Source of the DNA: SZUA-35 sp963781035 | GTDB taxonomy: Bacteria; Actinomycetota; Acidimicrobiia; Acidimicrobiales; SZUA-35 | DNA length: 64,000 bases | Direction: 5' to 3' | NCBI GenBank assembly: GCA_963781035.1 | Contig: CAWAEN010000004.1 | Span: 1,116,001 to 1,180,000, forward strand | Part shown: positions 55,799 to 64,000 of the stretch, in pieces | Layout of the letters: the number at the start of each line of letters is the position of its first letter | How positions within the stretch are numbered: the stretch's first letter is position 1 | Notes under the pieces: generated by a model | The model's input: only the letters and a program-made list of their open reading frames with translations | What the model was told of the DNA's origin: nothing | Database searches by the model: none | Position numbers and translations under genes: made by a program

Positions 55799-56695
55799 AT
55801 GACCGTTCTCGCCATTGCCCTCGGCCTCATCCTCGTCGCCGTGGCCCTCGGCGACCTGGTGAACACGCTCGTGACGACCTCCGGCGTTCACGGGTTCGAG
55901 CTGCTGCCGTACGACGAGGCCAGGCGACGATCCGCTGCGTTCCGCAATCGGTTCGGGCCACAACTCGAGTACCTGATCGACTCGCTGCTCTGCCCGAGGG
56001 GTTTCTGGTCGCCAGATGTCGGGCTCGAGTTCGTCGATGATCGAGCCGTCGTCGAACCGGCCCGAGCGCTGATGTCGGGCGACGAACGCGCTGACCTTCG
56101 CTCGTACTACGAGCGGGAGGCGGCCCTCGGAACGCGAACGGCGTTGCGCAGCGGCCGACGTGCGCTCCGCGACGAATTCGTCGACCTCGTCAAGAGTCGA
56201 GGGGCGGAGCTCGGTCATCGACTTCGGCGCCGGACCCGGGCTCGACGGCGACGCCTTCGTGGCTGCCGGTTTGCGGTTCGTCGGCATCGACCTCGCCGTC
56301 GGGAATGGTGCTCTCGCCGCTCGACGAGGCGTCCTGGTCGTCGTCGGCGTCGATCGACGCTCCACCGATTCGATCCGCGTTCGTTCGAGGCCGGCTGGTC
56401 GATGAGCACCTTGATGCACCTCGACGCCCGATCTGCCTCAGATGCCGTCGCCGCCATCGCCGACGTGCTGGTGGCGGGCAGTCCGTTCCTGGTCGGACTG
56501 TGGGGCGGCCCGCAGCGAATCCAGATCGAGACCTCGAATGACCTCGGTGGTGAACAGCGTCCGTTCCATCTCCGCCCGGTCGACGAGAATCGCAGGATCC
56601 TGGCCGAGATCGGTCAGACGGAGTTGCATTCGGTGTGGAACACCGGTCCGGACGACTGGGAGTACCAGGTCTTCCTGACGAGGATCGCCGACTGA
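55799..56695 (+). CDS. SAM-dependent methyltransferase, frameshifts; N-terminal membrane segment
   Basis: As read, an N-terminal hydrophobic helix (MTVLAIALGLILVAVALGD) and about 70 residues of unknown type precede a class I methyltransferase beginning near an internal ATG at 56072 (MSGDERADLRSYYERE). Motif I, VIDFGAGPGLDGDAF, and FVGIDLA lie in a second frame between shifts near 56210 and 56320, and the end (FEAGWSMSTLMHLDA, SPFLVGLWGG, YQVFLTRIAD) returns to the first frame. The N-terminal part may be a separate small membrane-protein gene merged by an error. Methyl acceptor unknown. Confidence 0.65.
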   Translation: MTVLAIALGLILVAVALGDLVNTLVTTSGVHGFELLPYDEARRRSAAFRNRFGPQLEYLIDSLLCPRGFWSPDVGLEFVDDRAVVEPARALMSGDERADLRSYYEREAALGTRTALRSGRRALRDEFVDLVKSRGAELGHRLRRRTRARRRRLRGCRFAVRRHRPRRREWCSRRSTRRPGRRRRRSTLHRFDPRSFEAGWSMSTLMHLDARSASDAVAAIADVLVAGSPFLVGLWGGPQRIQIETSNDLGGEQRPFHLRPVDENRRILAEIGQTELHSVWNTGPDDWEYQVFLTRIAD

Positions 56696-56724
56696 GAATC
56701 GCTCGTGGCCAGCTGGTCGCGAGT

Positions 56725-56752
56725 TGTGAATGTGAAGCTCCGACCCCAATCG
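56725..56752 (+). repeat. 28-bp intergenic repeat, copy 1
   Basis: Begins TGTGAATGTGAAGC and ends ACCCCAATCG. It matches the copy at 61349-61376 at all 28 positions. Here it lies 2 nt upstream of the -10 hexamer of the synthase-like gene, i.e. over the -35 region, a typical activator or operator position. Confidence 0.85.
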
Positions 56753-56754
56753 TT

Positions 56755-56760
56755 TAGGTT
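56755..56760 (+). promoter_or_regulatory. -10 hexamer TAGGTT of the synthase-like/OB-fold gene
   Basis: TAGGTT ends 8 nt before the ATG at 56769, directly after the 28-bp repeat. Confidence 0.5.
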
Positions 56761-56768
56761 CGGCGGCC

Positions 56769-58181
56769 ATGAGAGGCATCATCGGCTACGGCGCATACGT
56801 CCCCTTCCACCGGTTGCAGCGTTCGGCGATCACGGCGGCCCTCGGTACCGGAGGGGGTCGGGGAACGAGGTCGGTCGCCGGCTACGACGAGGACGCGACG
56901 TCGATGGCGGTCGAGGCCGGCCGGAATCTCTTCGCCTCACTCGGCGACGGCGCACCAATGCCTTCTGCTGTCTCGTTCGCCACGGCCACCCCGCCGTACC
57001 TCGACAAGACGAACGCCAACGTCATCCACGCTGCACTCGATCTCCCTCGCCATGTGTTCGCCGGCGACGTCGGTGGGTCGGCCCGCTCGGTGAATGCCGC
57101 GCTGCGGTCCGCCCTCGAGGGAACTCGCCCGGCCCTCGTCGCCGCTGCCGATGTGCGGACCGGCCGGCCCGGATCGGCTGACGAAGCCATGCTCGGCGAC
57201 GCCGGTGCGGCCTGGCTCATCGGCAGTGAGACCGACGGCACGGTGCTCGCTGAGTGGCTCGGGGGAGCGTCGACCACGGCCGAATTCCTCGACCGCTGGC
57301 GGCTCCCGGAATGGAACTACAGCCGGGTCTGGGAGGAACGGTTCGGCGAGCACGCCTACCTCCCACTGGTGACAGAAGCCGTCGCCGCGGCGTTCGACGA
57401 ATGCTCGCTCCAACCGTCTGACGTCGACGTCGCCATCATCACCGGTCTGCACGCACGAGCCGTCCGCGGCGCTGCTGCTGCCGCTGGGCTCGGTGAGGTG
57501 CGGATCGCCGACGATCTCACGGCGACGGTGGGAACGACCGGCTCTTCGCATGCCGGTCTGATCCTGGCGTCGGTCCTCGACGACGCCGAACCCGGGCTGA
57601 CGATCATGGTGGTTCACCTCGCCGATGGCTGCGACGTCGGTTTCTATCGCACCACGGCTGCCATCGCCGATCACGTCAATGCCCGACCGGTGGCGACACA
57701 ACTCGAGGAATCGAGCGACGCACTCGACTACGGCGCCTTCCTCACCTGGCGAGGATTCCTCGACCGCGAGCCCCCTCGACGCCCCGATCCGACTCCGCCG
57801 GCCGCACCCCCGTCGTTCCGGAACGAGTCCTGGAAGTTTGCATTCGTCGGTTCGCGAGACCGGAGCAGCGGAGCCGTCCACCTTCCTCCACAGCGGGTCT
57901 CGGTCAAGGGCGGGGCCGTCGATGACATGGAGCGGGTGCCGATGGCCGACGTGCCGGCCACCGTTGCCACATTCACGATCGATCATCTCGCGTACTCGCT
58001 GGCCCCACCGACGATTGCGGTCGTGATCGACTTCGACGGCGGCGGTCGATTCAGCTGTCAACTGACCGACGCCTCGCCGGACGACGTGGCGATCGGCATG
58101 CGGGTCCGGATGACCTTCCGGCGCATGCTGACTGCCGACGGCGTGCACAACTACTTCTGGAAAGCCAAGCCGCTCTCCTGA
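56769..58181 (+). CDS. Ketoacyl-synthase-III/HMG-CoA-synthase-like protein with C-terminal OB-fold (DUF35) domain
   Basis: 470 aa. Thiolase-superfamily part (residues 1-325) opens MRGIIGYGAYVPFHRL and has MLGDAGAAWLIG, VDVAIITGLHAR and TGSSHAGLIL, like archaeal-type HMG-CoA synthases. At the usual nucleophile region the sequence is GDVGGSARSVNAAL, with no Cys, so condensation activity is doubtful. The C-terminal part (about 355-465) is a DUF35 OB-fold (FVGSRDRSSGAVHLPPQRV onward) whose zinc-ribbon cysteines are also absent. Natural fusion of the two partners that usually form complexes with SCP2-type thiolases; such a thiolase lies at 60116. Confidence 0.83.
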   Translation: MRGIIGYGAYVPFHRLQRSAITAALGTGGGRGTRSVAGYDEDATSMAVEAGRNLFASLGDGAPMPSAVSFATATPPYLDKTNANVIHAALDLPRHVFAGDVGGSARSVNAALRSALEGTRPALVAAADVRTGRPGSADEAMLGDAGAAWLIGSETDGTVLAEWLGGASTTAEFLDRWRLPEWNYSRVWEERFGEHAYLPLVTEAVAAAFDECSLQPSDVDVAIITGLHARAVRGAAAAAGLGEVRIADDLTATVGTTGSSHAGLILASVLDDAEPGLTIMVVHLADGCDVGFYRTTAAIADHVNARPVATQLEESSDALDYGAFLTWRGFLDREPPRRPDPTPPAAPPSFRNESWKFAFVGSRDRSSGAVHLPPQRVSVKGGAVDDMERVPMADVPATVATFTIDHLAYSLAPPTIAVVIDFDGGGRFSCQLTDASPDDVAIGMRVRMTFRRMLTADGVHNYFWKAKPLS

Positions 58182-60010
58182 TCCGGGGGCCCCTCCCCGG
58201 CATCCTCTCGGTCAGAGGCATCAGGGTTGCCGTCCAACGCCCGCAGCACCGTGCCGACCCGGAAGCTGGCGAAGAGGAACACCCCGCCGAGCACGAAGAA
58301 CAGGGCGACACGCCAGAAGGTGTCGACGGCCGCGAGGTCAACGCTGAGGAGCTTGGCCATCACCACGGCGAGGGTGACGAGGCTGATCTGGGCGAGCCGT
58401 ATCGACGGCCGTGCGAAGGCGACGGCCAGCATGGCGAAGCCGAGTGCCGCCCACACCGCCGAGATCAGGGCCTGGCCCTGAGGGACGTGGATCAGCGCTG
58501 AAACCGGCCACAGCAACGCACCGCCGAAGCAGATGCCGGCCAGGTATCGGCCCAGGTCCCTCTCGGTGGACCGAAGCTCCCACCATGCCCAGCCGCCGGA
58601 GGCGACAACGATGGCGAGAAAAACCAGGTCGTCGATGAGGGGAGCGTTCACCTCGATCGCCTCGAGCATTCCGGTGAGTGTGAGCAGACCGGTGACGGCT
58701 GCCATGAAACCCGCCTGCACCGTGGCCCACCGGTCGACCACGAGGTGGACGAAGAGGATCAGGCCGGCCGCCTGAACCGCAAGGCCGACCAGGAGGGCTG
58801 GTCCGTCGAGCAGCAGGGCCGTCCCGACCGTGATGGCGGCCGCTCCACCCATCAACTGGGACACCCAGATCGATGAGCGGAACCGCTCGGTTGCGATCGC
58901 CAGTCCGGTGCTGACGAGCGCCAGCCCGCCGACGAACAGGAAACGCCGACCGGTCTGGTCCTCGGTGAGTCCGCCGGTCATCGCCCACGCGGTGGTGAAG
59001 AGCACAGGAAGCGACATCGTCAGGCGGTCGACGGTGGGTCGCCACCCGATGCCGGCTCGTGATGGCTGAGTCCCGCGAAGCGAGAAGGCGATCGGCATCA
59101 GCCAGAACGCCAAGGTCGTGACCGCTCCCGACGCCAGTACCGCGGGAGAGACCGGCCCACTCACCGCGACCGCGGCGAACACGACGCCTCCGAATGCTGC
59201 CACCCCGACGGCGACAACCATCAGATGCAGCGATGCCAGCCGCTGCCGGAGACTCGACGCCTCGACCAGCACGATGGCGAAGGCCAGGAGCGCTGCCACC
59301 TCTGCGACCGACGTGCCGAGCAAGCCGAGGGAGAGCACTGCTGCCGTGAGTCCTGTTGCCCCGATGCCTGGGCTGCTCAGCCGACCTGTCAAACCGATCG
59401 ACAGCCCCAGAACGAGGAAGGTCGCAACCACCCAGGGTTCGTGCGACCAGAGCTCCAGCCATTGCCAGCCGGCGGTGGTCGTGGCCACCAACGTCGCCAC
59501 GCCGACGGAGACGAGCGGGACGTCCCAGCCCGATCGGCGTTGCCCGATCACGAGCCCACCACCAATCAGCGACGCACCGATCGCGGCTGCTCCGAGCAGC
59601 TGCAGCTCGGGTCCGATCCAACCTCGTTGGATGGCGGTGCTCACCAGGAAGAGCGCAGAGAGAAACATCAGCACCAGGCCGGACCACTTCAGCAATGGTT
59701 CGATGGCGGGCAGCGACAGCCCTGGTCGTGGCGTCGACGGCGGTCGCTCGTGCCGCTGCATCCACGGTGGCGGTGGTGCCACTCCGACGGGTCTGACGGT
59801 GGCGCCTGCCGGCAGGGGCGCAGGCGGGAACGGTGCGGCCGTCGGCGGTGGAGGTGGCGGCGGTTGTGGCATCGACGCGTCGATGCTCGACGTGCACGCC
59901 GGGTCGGTGATGTCGCCCAGGCGTCGTTCGAACAGCTCGATCTGACGGCGAAGCCAGGCCGCTTCGGGAGTCGGTGTGGTGGCGGTATCAGTCCCGGTCG
60001 GATCGTTCAT
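58151..60010 (-). CDS. DUF2339-like polytopic membrane protein
   Basis: 619 aa from the ATG at 60010 (an upstream GTG at 60046 adds 12 residues). N-terminal coiled start (EAAWLRRQIELFERRLGDI) and a Pro-rich linker (MPQPPPPPPPTAAPFPPAP) precede roughly sixteen membrane helices in an even ladder. This architecture fits the DUF2339 family of predicted membrane proteins in bacteria. No catalytic motif seen; function unknown. The 3' end overlaps the synthase-like gene convergently by 31 nt. Confidence 0.78.
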   Translation of the reverse strand: MNDPTGTDTATTPTPEAAWLRRQIELFERRLGDITDPACTSSIDASMPQPPPPPPPTAAPFPPAPLPAGATVRPVGVAPPPPWMQRHERPPSTPRPGLSLPAIEPLLKWSGLVLMFLSALFLVSTAIQRGWIGPELQLLGAAAIGASLIGGGLVIGQRRSGWDVPLVSVGVATLVATTTAGWQWLELWSHEPWVVATFLVLGLSIGLTGRLSSPGIGATGLTAAVLSLGLLGTSVAEVAALLAFAIVLVEASSLRQRLASLHLMVVAVGVAAFGGVVFAAVAVSGPVSPAVLASGAVTTLAFWLMPIAFSLRGTQPSRAGIGWRPTVDRLTMSLPVLFTTAWAMTGGLTEDQTGRRFLFVGGLALVSTGLAIATERFRSSIWVSQLMGGAAAITVGTALLLDGPALLVGLAVQAAGLILFVHLVVDRWATVQAGFMAAVTGLLTLTGMLEAIEVNAPLIDDLVFLAIVVASGGWAWWELRSTERDLGRYLAGICFGGALLWPVSALIHVPQGQALISAVWAALGFAMLAVAFARPSIRLAQISLVTLAVVMAKLLSVDLAAVDTFWRVALFFVLGGVFLFASFRVGTVLRALDGNPDASDREDAGEGPPDQESGLAFQK

Positions 60011-60115
60011 CTGTCGATCGTCGACGGATCCGGGAGCCGGCACCATGCAGGAAACCCCCCACTACGGCCTGGGGCCGAGATTGACGCCCGGCGCGGCATC
60101 AATCAGATTGAGGGG

Positions 60116-61319
60116 ATGGCTTCACGTGGAATCAAGGATCAGGTCGCCATCGTCGGCATGGGATGCACGCCGTTCGGTGAACACTGGGACAAGTCGGTCG
60201 ATGACATGCTGGTCGAGGCCAGCCAGGCGGCGTACGCCTCGGCCGGGATCGAACAGGACGACATCGACGCGTACTGGTTCGGCACCCTCGGCTCGGGCGT
60301 GTCAGGGCTCACCCTCAGCCGCGCCTTGAAGATCGACTACAAGCCGGTCACCCGAGTGGAGAACATGTGTGCCACCGGCTCAGAGGCGTTCCGCAATGCG
60401 TGCTACGCCGTGGCCTGCGGCGCCTACGACGTGGTCGCCGCGATCGGCGTCGAGAAGTTGAAGGACAATGGGATGTCAGGTCTCACCGGCGCCGTCCTCC
60501 CCAACGACGGCACCAAACCCGAGCTCACGGCGCCCGCGATGTTCAGCCTTCTGGCCCCGGCCTACTCCAACAAGTACGGCGTCGACGAGACCGAGATGAA
60601 GGACGTCCTCACTCGTATCGCCTGGAAGAACCACTACAACGGCGCCCGCAATCCTCGTGCCCAGTTCCAGAAGGAAGTCAGCAAGGACAAGATCCGTAAT
60701 GCGCCGCTCATCGCCGGCCAGCTCGGGATCTTCGACTGCTCGGGAGTCAGCGATGGCTCGGCGGCAGCGATCATCGTGCGAGCCGAGGACGCGTACAAGT
60801 ACACCGACAAGCCGCTGTTCGTGAAGGCCCTCGCGTTCGCTGCCGGACCTGCTGCCGGTCCGATCGATCCCGACTACGACTACACGACCTTCAACGAGGT
60901 CGTGGCCTGCGTCGAGGATGCCTACGCCCAGGCCGGCGTCGAGCATCCACGAGCCGAGATCGCCATGGCCGAGGTCCACGACTGCTTCACCCCAACCGAG
61001 CTGGTGCTCATGGAGGACCTCGGTTTCGCCGACCGCGGTCTTGGCATGGAAGGAGGTGATGGCCGGGACCTTCGACCTCGACGGCGAGCTCCCCATCAAT
61101 CCCGATGGCGGACTCAAGAGCTTCGGACACCCCATCGGCGCTTCGGGACTCCGCATGTTGTTCGAGTGCTGGCTACAGCTGCGACAGGAGGCGCCCGCCG
61201 ATCGACAGATCAAGAGTGTCACCGAGGGCGGCAGGACCCTCGGGATGACCCACAATCTCGGCGGTGCGCCGGGGGAGTGTGTCAGCTTCGTGAGCATCGT
61301 GGGTTCCGAACTCGGCTGA
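60116..61319 (+). CDS. SCP2/lipid-transfer-type thiolase (acetyl-CoA acetyltransferase family), one frameshift
   Basis: About 400 aa. DQVAIVGMGCTPFGEHWDKS start, nucleophile Cys in VENMCATGSEAFRNA, MAEVHDCFTPTELVLMEDLG (catalytic-region His and Cys), then after a one-base shift near 61048 WKEVMAGTFDLDGELPINPDGGLKSFGHPIGASG with the GHP-G-SG motif and NLGGAPGECVSFVSIVG. All active-site residues remain across the two frames. Non-condensing or lipid-transfer thiolases of this type act in sterol or fatty-acid side-chain breakdown, commonly with DUF35 partners. CAGATT lies 6 nt upstream of the ATG. Confidence 0.87.
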
Positions 61320-61348
61320 GCATTGGTCTGCGGACACCGGCCGCAACC

Positions 61349-61376
61349 TGTGAATGTGAAGCTCCGACCCCAATCG
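61349..61376 (+). repeat. 28-bp intergenic repeat, copy 2
   Basis: Exact copy of 56725-56752, here between the thiolase stop and the stop of the convergent protease gene. With the following bases its last part can form a short hairpin (ACCCC-AATC-GGGGT). Confidence 0.85.
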
Positions 61377-61382
61377 GGGTGG

Positions 61383-62033
61383 TCAGCAGGCGAGGGGGAT
61401 CGGTGGTCCGGCGAGGTCCTTGATCGCTTCGAACTCCGAGGCCGCAGCCGCCCAACCCGTGTCCGCCAGTCGGCTCGACGCGAAGATGATCCCGATGACT
61501 CGACCGTTCTCGTCGACCAGGGGGGCACCGGAGTCGCCCTTCTCGATCGCAACCCCGACCTCGATCCCGGCCCGGCGACCCTCGCCGTCGAGCGTCACCA
61601 CCGTTCGCCGTAGCAGTGCCACCGGGAGCGTTTCCGGAATGTCATTGCGGTACACGATCAGGTCGGCCTGATCGGCGGGGTTCTCGGCGTCGGATCGGAT
61701 GTCGAGACCGCGGGCAGCGTCGGCGCCGAGGTCGGCCTCGGCGAATGCCAACAGTGCAAGATCCCGCTCCCGGTCGACGAAGACCAGCTCAGCGGGTGTC
61801 TCCGAACCCTCCGCATTGCTGAGCGACGCGGCATCGACGCCGTCGAATGCGTGGGCAACGGTCAGCGCCAAGCCGTCGCCGATCGACACCGCCGTCGCCC
61901 GGGAACCGATGCCGGGACCGCAACCGGCGAGCGACACCCGCAGCACCGCCTCCGCCGGGTCGGTCTGATCATCGGCGACACATCCGGCCAGACCCCATCC
62001 GGCGAGCAAGGCCGCGGCCGCCAGGAGTCTCAT
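61383..62033 (-). CDS. Trypsin-like (S1) serine protease lipoprotein
   Basis: 216 aa. Short lipoprotein signal MRLLAAAALLAGWGLAGC with lipobox LAGC. The chymotrypsin-fold triad is complete: His in ALTVAHAFDG, Asp in VDRERDLALLAF, Ser in VAIEKGDSGAPLVDENGRV. The small size and the single domain resemble HtrA-type proteases without a PDZ domain. It starts 11 nt after the PPOX-fold gene, so it ends a three-gene operon (quinone oxidoreductase, PPOX-fold protein, protease). Confidence 0.88.
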   Translation of the reverse strand: MRLLAAAALLAGWGLAGCVADDQTDPAEAVLRVSLAGCGPGIGSRATAVSIGDGLALTVAHAFDGVDAASLSNAEGSETPAELVFVDRERDLALLAFAEADLGADAARGLDIRSDAENPADQADLIVYRNDIPETLPVALLRRTVVTLDGEGRRAGIEVGVAIEKGDSGAPLVDENGRVIGIIFASSRLADTGWAAAASEFEAIKDLAGPPIPLAC

Positions 62034-62043
62034 CGCCGAGGCG

Positions 62044-62694
62044 TCACGACGTACCGTCGGCCAGCCGCTCGGCATACTCCTCAGCAGTGATCGTCTCGCC
62101 CCCGATGGCACTGCGATCGGCGTCTGGGAGCACGGGTTGGATGGCATCGATCCGCTTCCAGCTCGGGATCGGCGCCACGCCGGCATCGTCTGGAACGTAC
62201 TGAGAGTCAGCGATTCGCTGATGAGGATGGATGTAGCGGGCACAGTTGGGGAAGAGCTTCTCGACCCGCAGCACGACGGTGGTCTGGGCTCCCGGGAAGT
62301 GTCGGAGGCGATCGGCACTGTCGTCGATCATCGCCCTGGCCTGGATGCGCAGCCGCCTCGGTGTCTCGAAGTCGATCAGCAGCAGGCCGACCCGGTCATC
62401 GGCGGCCAGGTTGCCGAGCGACAGGTACATGCCGTTGCCGTCGTAGCTCGGGAACACGATGGTCGACGGGTCCTCGACCCGCAGCATGCCGTGAGGTCCC
62501 CCCTTGTAGGAGACCGTGGGCCAACCGTCGCCGTCGACGGTGGACAGGTAGAAGAAGTCGCGGCCCTCGATGAAGGTCTGATCTTCGTCGCTGATCGTCT
62601 GACGAACGATCACCGCTTCCATCGTGTCGGCGAGAGGGCGCGTGTCGAACCGTTCCTGCAGCGCTCGGTGCGACTCGCCGTACAGCGCGCTCAC
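62044..62694 (-). CDS. Pyridoxamine 5'-phosphate oxidase-fold (FMN-binding split barrel) protein
   Basis: 216 aa, cytosolic. Flavin-reductase/PPOX-like split barrel: FIEGRDFFYLSTVDGDGWPTVSYKGG, then FPSYDGNGMYLSLGNLAADDRVGLLLIDFE, as in general-stress or F420/FMN-binding proteins; FPNCARYIHPHQRI near the C-terminus is typical of the larger subgroup. The GTG overlaps the oxidoreductase stop (GTGA), so the two are coupled. Likely an FMN-dependent oxidoreductase; substrate unknown. Confidence 0.85.
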   Translation of the reverse strand: MSALYGESHRALQERFDTRPLADTMEAVIVRQTISDEDQTFIEGRDFFYLSTVDGDGWPTVSYKGGPHGMLRVEDPSTIVFPSYDGNGMYLSLGNLAADDRVGLLLIDFETPRRLRIQARAMIDDSADRLRHFPGAQTTVVLRVEKLFPNCARYIHPHQRIADSQYVPDDAGVAPIPSWKRIDAIQPVLPDADRSAIGGETITAEEYAERLADGTS

Positions 62695-63692
62695 ACGGTC
62701 AGCTCGGCGGATCCCGGTGTCGGCTCGATCACGACCTTGCCGACCGTCTTTCGGTTGCCGAGGTCGCTGAGGGCCTGGGCCGCGTCCTCGAACGGTCGCA
62801 CCGCGCTGATCAAGGGATCGATGTGCCCGGTACCCGCCAACTCGACGATGCGATCCCAGTTGCTCCTGAGGTTGCCGGGGTCCCGTGCCAGCCAGGCGCC
62901 CCAGTGGACTCCGACGATCGAGTAGTTCTTCAGCAGGGCGTGGTTCATCGGAGCGTCGGGAATCGTCCCGCTGGTGAAACCGATGATCAGCAGCCGGCCG
63001 TCCCAGGCAACGGTGCGACGCACCTGTTGGAAGATGTCACCGCCGACGGCCTCGTAGACGACATCGACACCCCGTCCGCCGGTGGCGGACCGAACCGCCT
63101 CGACGATGTCGACCTCCTTGTAGTCGAACGCTGCGTCGGCCCCGAGGGCGTACACCGTCTCGACCTTCTCCGGCCCGCCTGCGAGGCCGATCACGGTGGC
63201 CCCCATCGCCTTGCCGACCTGGACCGCAGCCGATCCGACGCCACCGGCAGCGGCCGTCACCAGCATCGTCTCGCCGGCTCGGAGCTTGGCCCGATTGTCG
63301 AGCGCGAAGACGGTGGTGCCGTAGTTGAGGATGAGGCAGCAGCCCTTCGCCATCGGCATGCCATCGGGAAGGACGAAGCAGGCGGCGGCCGGGGCGACGA
63401 CCTGTTCGGCCAGGCCACCCGAGCCCATCCACGTCACCCGGTCTCCCACCGACAGCGAGTCGACTCCGTCGCCGAGCTGGGTCACCACGCCGGCGATCTC
63501 GTTGCCTGGCGTGAACGGCAGCGGCGGCTTGACCTGATAGCCGCCACGGATCGTGAGCAGCTCGGGGAAGCTCACGCCGACGGCTTTCACATCGACCAAC
63601 ACCTGGCCGGGGCCGGGGCTGGGTGCCGGCCCGTCGACCAACTGCATCACATCGCTGGGTTCACCGAGTTCTTCTACGTGCCAAGTTCGCAT
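62691..63692 (-). CDS. Zinc-independent MDR-family quinone oxidoreductase
   Basis: 333 aa from the ATG at 63692. NADPH:quinone oxidoreductase-type medium-chain dehydrogenase. Family features: VKAVGVSFPELLTIRGGYQ, PFTPGNEIAGVV, the nucleotide motif AAAGGVGSAAVQVGKAMG, VDVVYEAVGGDIF and a C-terminal TVGKVVIEP. No structural or catalytic zinc cysteines. It reduces quinones or alkenals with NADPH. Its stop overlaps the start of the PPOX-fold gene, suggesting a joint redox role. Confidence 0.92.
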   Translation of the reverse strand: MRTWHVEELGEPSDVMQLVDGPAPSPGPGQVLVDVKAVGVSFPELLTIRGGYQVKPPLPFTPGNEIAGVVTQLGDGVDSLSVGDRVTWMGSGGLAEQVVAPAAACFVLPDGMPMAKGCCLILNYGTTVFALDNRAKLRAGETMLVTAAAGGVGSAAVQVGKAMGATVIGLAGGPEKVETVYALGADAAFDYKEVDIVEAVRSATGGRGVDVVYEAVGGDIFQQVRRTVAWDGRLLIIGFTSGTIPDAPMNHALLKNYSIVGVHWGAWLARDPGNLRSNWDRIVELAGTGHIDPLISAVRPFEDAAQALSDLGNRKTVGKVVIEPTPGSAELTV

Positions 63693-63763
63693 GGATGCAT
63701 GGTGGCGCTTGGCGAGCAAAATCGCCAATGGCTGATCGTGGCCGGAAGTACCGTGATTGCGTC

Positions 63764-64000
63764 GTGTCCCATCGTCCTGCACAGCTCCACATGGTCGACG
63801 TCGAGTTCGGTCGTTCCGACCGGTGGATCCTCCGCGGCCTCGACCTCACCATCGGGCCCGGTGATCGGGTCGGTCTCACCGGCCCGAACGGCGCAGGCAA
63901 GAGCACGCTGCTGGCCCTCGCCGCCGGGCAGCTCACGCCGAGCCTGGGATCGGTGTCGGTCATTCCCGCTCTGGCCACGATCGGTTTGCTCGGTCAGGAG
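63764..64000 (+). CDS. ABC-F family ATPase (partial, C-terminus off the window)
   Basis: Only the first about 79 codons are present. The first cassette starts with MVDVEFGRSDRWILRGLDL and Walker A GPNGAGKST in LTGPNGAGKSTLLALAAGQL, then SVSVIPALATIGLLGQE, the pattern of ABC-F proteins rather than membrane transporters. The GTG at 63764 is taken as start; an ATG at 63791 in the same frame is an alternative. This is the second ABC-F gene in the window. The Q-loop Gln is probably the GQE at the edge. Confidence 0.75.
   Translation, partial: MSHRPAQLHMVDVEFGRSDRWILRGLDLTIGPGDRVGLTGPNGAGKSTLLALAAGQLTPSLGSVSVIPALATIGLLGQE

Overview
The window is high-GC actinobacterial DNA, packed with genes on both strands and without rRNA or tRNA genes. 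WhiB, a MptB-like polyprenol-phosphomannose mannosyltransferase, an actinobacterial-type ferrochelatase, DUF3097, HelD, a type VII secretion-like ATPase with WXG100 partners and a very strong leaderless start signature (TAnnnT placed 6-8 nt before ATG/GTG) point to Actinomycetota, most likely class Acidimicrobiia (Ilumatobacter-like); the class is an inference from gene content. No gene-free stretch exceeds about 200 bases.

Layout. 0-6.6 kb: lipid kinase (cut by the edge), etfBA, an M20 peptidase, a frameshifted actin/Hsp70-fold ATPase, a small DUF2510 protein and a RecB-like nuclease. 6.7-14.6 kb: a TPM-like membrane protein, then a sugar operon read on the minus strand (binding lipoprotein, two permeases, GH13_18 phosphorylase) with a perfect LacI-type operator in front and an attenuator-like hairpin after the binding protein gene. 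14.6-21 kb: small metalloprotease, UbiB-like kinase, then a minus-strand row of CarH-like B12 regulator, whiB and ferrochelatase, followed by an EEP-fold hydrolase and a membrane protein. 21-30.6 kb: helD, topoisomerase IV parC-parE (heavily frameshifted in this sequence), a second CarH-like regulator, an RHH-like protein, a mycoredoxin-like protein and an AI-2E family protein. 30.7-42 kb: M50 protease, SDR, a degenerate alpha/beta-hydrolase, a tail-anchored HEPN protein, a GGDEF-EAL protein, DUF3097, SGNH hydrolase, ABC-F ATPase, methyltransferase and PatB-type lyase. 42-49.6 kb: a type VII secretion-like module (EccC-like ATPase, two WXG-like small proteins, a 605-aa unknown protein, a secreted CAP-DUF4214 protein). 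49.6-53.2 kb: polyprenol-dependent mannosyltransferases. 53.2-64 kb: NfuA-like carrier, DUF1992, a decayed DUF222/HNH gene, a methyltransferase, a ketoacyl-synthase-III-like/OB-fold protein, a DUF2339 membrane protein, an SCP2-type thiolase, a trypsin-like lipoprotein, a PPOX-fold protein, a quinone oxidoreductase, and the start of another ABC-F protein.

Sequence quality matters when reading this window. About twenty genes are broken by single-base indels that leave conserved protein sequence in two or three frames, including essential topoisomerase genes; these look more like consensus errors than true pseudogenes. I annotated such genes across their full extent and noted approximate break points.

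The most interesting items are the compact type VII-like locus that lacks other core secretion genes nearby, the paired CarH-like photoreceptor/B12 regulators (one upstream of whiB and ferrochelatase, with a striking dyad before whiB), the window-wide leaderless promoter grammar, an exact 28-bp repeat at two intergenic sites bracketing a thiolase-type module, and several pseudo-enzymes that have lost catalytic residues.
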